Assembly: GCA_026392325.1 (NCBI GenBank)
Contig: JAPLCH010000204.1
Span: forward strand, 3,693-12,669
Source: Solirubrobacterales bacterium
GTDB taxonomy: Bacteria > Actinomycetota > Thermoleophilia > Solirubrobacterales > Solirubrobacteraceae
Length of the DNA stretch: 8,977 bases
Direction: 5' to 3'
Position numbers and translations under genes: made by a program. Within the stretch, counting starts at the first letter, position 1, and each line of letters starts with the position of its first letter. Below the pieces are notes generated by a model that was given only the letters and a program-made list of their open reading frames with translations, ran no database searches and had not been told where the DNA came from. Below are positions 6,713 through 8,977 of this stretch, piece after piece.

Positions 6713-7180
6713 ATGTCCCATGAGTCACAACCTCAAGTTCCGCCGGCGGATCCCGCCCGGTACCCACGGTCCACGGCGCTGCAGACGCGGTGGCGCGACA
6801 ACGACATTTATGGGCATGTCAACAACGCGACCTACTACGAGTACATGGACACAGCCATAAATACCCTCCTGATCTCAGAAGGAGGGTTGGATATCCACAC
6901 GGGAAGTGTGATTGGAATCTGCGCCGAGTCACACTGCAAGTTCCTTGGACCACTCACCTTCCCAGGCACCGTGGAAGTCTCACTCCGCGTGGGACACCTT
7001 GGCAACTCAAGTGTCCGTTACGAACTTGCCTTGTTTGACGGTGACACAGGAAAGCCGGCAGCCACAGGATGGTTTGTTCATGTCTTCGTCGGAGACCACG
7101 ACAGAGTGCCAGCACCGATCCCGTCGAAGCTCCGGAGCCTGCTTGAAACGCTGACTGGCCCTCACGGCGACACACCGTGA
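6713..7180 (+). CDS. Hotdog-fold acyl-CoA thioesterase (4-hydroxybenzoyl-CoA thioesterase/FadM-YbgC type)
   Basis: A 155-residue single-hotdog protein of normal family length from the ATG at 6713. The diagnostic motif TRWRDNDIYGHVNNATYYEY spans residues 25-44. Asp31, in D-x-x-G-H-V-N-N, is the expected catalytic acid, and the long central helix follows (DTAINTLLI). The later strands (CKFLGPLTFPGTVEVSLRV, then SSVRYELALFD and AATGWFVHVFVG) are typical of the fold. Such enzymes cleave acyl-CoA thioesters to free acid and CoA, usually as dimers or tetramers in the cytoplasm; chain length cannot be read here. A longer reading frame from 6665 exists, but the extra residues are non-homologous in character and would include the promoter-like sequence. 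The stop overlaps the GTG of the next gene by 4 bases, so the two are co-translated. Confidence 0.9.
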   Translation: MSHESQPQVPPADPARYPRSTALQTRWRDNDIYGHVNNATYYEYMDTAINTLLISEGGLDIHTGSVIGICAESHCKFLGPLTFPGTVEVSLRVGHLGNSSVRYELALFDGDTGKPAATGWFVHVFVGDHDRVPAPIPSKLRSLLETLTGPHGDTP

Positions 7181-8304
7181 CACTGGTCCGTGCCGCAGTC
7201 CTAGTGCGAAGCGGAGACAGCGGTCCGTACGCACAGACACAGCCCATTGAAATTCAAGAGTTGAACCTTGCTGCGCCAGGACCCGGTGAGCTTCGGGTTG
7301 CCATCAAGGCAGCGGGCCTCTGCCACTCAGACCTCTCCGTGATAAACGGAGACCGCCCCCGCCCCGTCCCAATCGCCCTTGGGCATGAGGCCGCAGGCGA
7401 AGTTGTTGAACTTGGACCGGGAGTGACGGACTTCTCCCTTGGAGATCGTGTTGTTCTGGCCTTCGTGCCTTCCTGCGGAGAATGCCCCAAGTGCCTCTCT
7501 GGCCGGGCTGCTCTCTGCGAACCCGGAGCCGCAGCCAACACAGCCGGGACCCTTCTGGGCGGCGAGCGCAGATGGTCAACGGCGCATGGGAATCCTGTCA
7601 ACCACCACCTGGGCGTCAGCGCCTTCGCAGAGCAAGTCGTTGTCTCAGAACGCTCCGCTGTCCCGATCCCGGATGACCTGCCATATGAGGTGGCTGCTGT
7701 ATTTGGCTGTGCTGCGCTTACGGGAGCCGGGGCTGCACTCAACGCCGCGGATATTGAGCCCGGCCAGACAGTCGCAGTGTTTGGGCTTGGCGGAGTGGGC
7801 CTTGCAGCAGTCATGGGAGCCAAGCTGGCAGGAGCAGGAACAGTTCTTGCCATTGACCCCATCGCTGCCAAGCGAGAGTTGGCTGTGGAGCTTGGCGCGG
7901 CTCACACCTTCCCCGGTGACTCGAACACGGTCTCAGCAATTAGGGAGCTGACGGGTGGCGGAGCCGACCGGGCAATTGAAACAGCTGGATCTGCCCGGGT
8001 ATTGGAATCCGCCTATGCGGCAACCGGCAGAGGAGGTACGACCGTTACCGTCGGCCTTCCGAACCCAGACCAGAGACTTGACATCCAGGCAGTGAGTCTT
8101 GTCGCTGAGGAGAAGGCAATCCGCGGCTCTTACCTTGGGTCCGCTGACCCAAGAGAGATGCTCCCCCTTCTGTTTGCTCACTGGACGGCTGGGAACCTGC
8201 CCGTTGAGAAGCTGATCAGTCACCGCCTCACCCTCGATGAGATCAACGAGGGCTTTGACCGTCTTGCCAGTGGCGAAGCGGTCCGGCAGATCATCCAAGC
8301 CTAG
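7177..8304 (+). CDS. Zinc-dependent medium-chain (MDR) alcohol dehydrogenase
   Basis: A 375-residue MDR alcohol dehydrogenase starting at GTG 7177, which overlaps the thioesterase stop in GTGA. Catalytic zinc ligands are Cys49 (in GLCHSD), His70 with Glu71 (in GHEAAGEV) and Cys178 (in FGCAALTG). Ser51 stands in the proton-relay position. The structural zinc site is complete: Cys100, Cys103, Cys106 and Cys114. The nucleotide-binding fold has GLGGVG (203-208) and Asp227 at the end of the second strand, which predicts NAD(H) over NADP(H). Length and features match the class I/III-like subgroup that includes aryl/alkyl alcohol dehydrogenases and NDMA- or mycothiol-linked enzymes; I cannot assign it further. 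It should interconvert an alcohol and an aldehyde in the cytoplasm. Coupling to a thioesterase suggests a shared route for an acyl or aryl compound. Its 3' end overlaps the opposing membrane protein gene by 14 bases. Confidence 0.92.
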   Translation: MTLVRAAVLVRSGDSGPYAQTQPIEIQELNLAAPGPGELRVAIKAAGLCHSDLSVINGDRPRPVPIALGHEAAGEVVELGPGVTDFSLGDRVVLAFVPSCGECPKCLSGRAALCEPGAAANTAGTLLGGERRWSTAHGNPVNHHLGVSAFAEQVVVSERSAVPIPDDLPYEVAAVFGCAALTGAGAALNAADIEPGQTVAVFGLGGVGLAAVMGAKLAGAGTVLAIDPIAAKRELAVELGAAHTFPGDSNTVSAIRELTGGGADRAIETAGSARVLESAYAATGRGGTTVTVGLPNPDQRLDIQAVSLVAEEKAIRGSYLGSADPREMLPLLFAHWTAGNLPVEKLISHRLTLDEINEGFDRLASGEAVRQIIQA

Positions 8305-8977
8305 GAAGCCCACCCAGCCGGCACGGTGTCTGTTTCAGGGTGCCAACCCAGTAGGCGACCCAGAGCCGGCTGCTTCCAAGTCTGGTCGCCTTAAGTCCAC
8401 GCTGACGTACCGCCGTCTGCAACTCGGCAATTGCCTTGCGTTGAACTAGGACAACCTGCGGAGATCCCCAAGAATGAACCGCGAACACGGCACCTCTCGC
8501 CACATCCGTGATTTGCACGTCGAGAGCGTAGACCCCGGCCGTTACCTGCGGAGATGGCGCAACCACGATTGACCCGCAGGTAACAATCCAGCCGCGTCCC
8601 CCGGCAGACGCGATCACATTGGGCAAGTCCTGTGTTGCGCCTTCGCGACCCATGTACCAATCCCAGCCTGCACGATCGGACTTGACCGCAAGTGGCGCGA
8701 GGAGCGCCACAAGCAGCCCTCCGGCAACGATCGTCGCCAGGGCCTTACCCCAGACCTGCGGCACAAGGCTCACAAGCCTGCCGACGCCAATCCCCAGCAA
8801 GGCATAGGCAATCGGAACCATCGGCCACAGATACCTCGGAACCGCCGGGTACCCGAATTCCGTGGCCAGGGCGGTTGCACCACCGACCAGCAGGACAGTC
8901 AAACCAAGGAGACGGGAGACCTCATCCTTCCACCGGAGAGCTGCAATGAACGCAACCGCTGCCAGAGCAAAGGCAGC
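8291..8977 (-). CDS. Multi-TM membrane protein, C-terminal part; resembles PMT/ArnT-type glycosyltransferases (5' end outside window)
   Basis: The frame is open to the window edge, giving 228 visible residues; the TTG at 8902 is unlikely to be the real start, since hydrophobic coding sequence continues before it. Four hydrophobic segments are visible (about residues 1-14, 23-41, 51-72 and 80-98 of the visible part). The stretch YPAVPRYLWPMVPIAYALL, where Arg-Tyr leads into a TM helix rich in Pro, is typical of the late TM helices of GT39/GT83-type polyprenyl-phosphate sugar transferases, where RYL.P..P.. is common. A soluble tail of about 130 residues follows, including DLPNVIASAGGRGWIVTCGS, and is probably extracytoplasmic. 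The catalytic N-terminal loop that would confirm the family is outside the window, so glycosyltransferase is tentative. The stop (8291-8293) lies inside the last codons of the convergent dehydrogenase gene, giving a 14-base tail-to-tail overlap. Confidence 0.72.
   Translation of the reverse strand, partial: AAFALAAVAFIAALRWKDEVSRLLGLTVLLVGGATALATEFGYPAVPRYLWPMVPIAYALLGIGVGRLVSLVPQVWGKALATIVAGGLLVALLAPLAVKSDRAGWDWYMGREGATQDLPNVIASAGGRGWIVTCGSIVVAPSPQVTAGVYALDVQITDVARGAVFAVHSWGSPQVVLVQRKAIAELQTAVRQRGLKATRLGSSRLWVAYWVGTLKQTPCRLGGLPRLG

Noticed and set aside
6605..6721. Extended N-terminus of the HSL esterase starting at 6721
   Set aside because: It would overlap the thioesterase start and its promoter-like sequence, the added residues do not resemble the family, and 6604 has a GGGAG ribosome-site candidate about 10 bases upstream.
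7254..7871. Minus-strand frame of about 205 codons inside the MDR dehydrogenase
   Set aside because: A shadow frame of a strongly supported enzyme, with no recognisable domain.
1..8977. CRISPR arrays, tRNA or rRNA genes, insertion sequences, phage or defence genes
   Set aside because: No direct repeat-spacer pattern, cloverleaf, transposase or known defence domain was seen on either strand.

Overview
The window reads as ordinary chromosomal DNA of a moderately high-GC bacterium, most likely an actinomycetote. I infer this from four things. Starts are often leaderless: a TAnnnT-type -10 lies 7-8 bases before the ATG. The family content fits, with a LIP-type secretory lipase, a LipN-like HSL esterase and a stand-alone GST-N domain protein of a type familiar from actinobacteria. 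The FG-GAP protein ends in an Ig-like domain of a style I associate with actinobacterial and thermoleophilic surface proteins. No Shine-Dalgarno sequence is evident before most plus-strand genes. No rRNA, tRNA, integrase or transposase is present to settle the lineage, so this is inference. Coding density is very high and no gene-free stretch exceeds about 110 bases.

Layout. (1) At 1-653 (+), the C-terminal end of a pentapeptide-repeat protein with a Pro/Ala-rich tail overlaps by 4 bases a 93-residue GST-N/glutaredoxin-like protein. (2) At 668-2263 (-), a full-length BetA/AlkJ-like GMC flavin alcohol dehydrogenase converges on them. (3) At 2354-3625 (+), a secreted LIP-family lipase is divergent from the GMC gene. 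(4) At 3698-5506 (+), a secreted protein carries exactly seven FG-GAP calcium motifs, predicted to form a seven-bladed propeller, plus an Ig-like C-terminus. (5) At 5522-6604 (-), a cytoplasmic HSL-family (family IV) esterase. (6) At 6713-8304 (+), a hotdog acyl-CoA thioesterase and a zinc-dependent MDR alcohol dehydrogenase overlap by 4 bases, divergent from the esterase. (7) At 8291-8977 (-), the C-terminal part of a multi-TM protein resembling PMT/ArnT-type glycosyltransferases runs off the window.

Common theme. Five of the nine genes (GMC dehydrogenase, secreted lipase, esterase, thioesterase, MDR dehydrogenase) fit hydrolysis of esters outside and inside the cell followed by alcohol oxidation and CoA-thioester turnover. 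A lipid, wax-ester or polyester use cluster is a reasonable inference, but the substrate is not visible. The genes sit in several transcription units, so it is a neighbourhood rather than one operon.

Regulation. Three plus-strand genes carry the same leaderless -10 arrangement. Two divergent intergenic regions each hold a perfect 13-base odd palindrome that could be an operator. Two of the three convergent junctions hold a small hairpin, and the third is a 14-base overlap of coding ends. I found no defence system, CRISPR, mobile element or evident new enzyme system.
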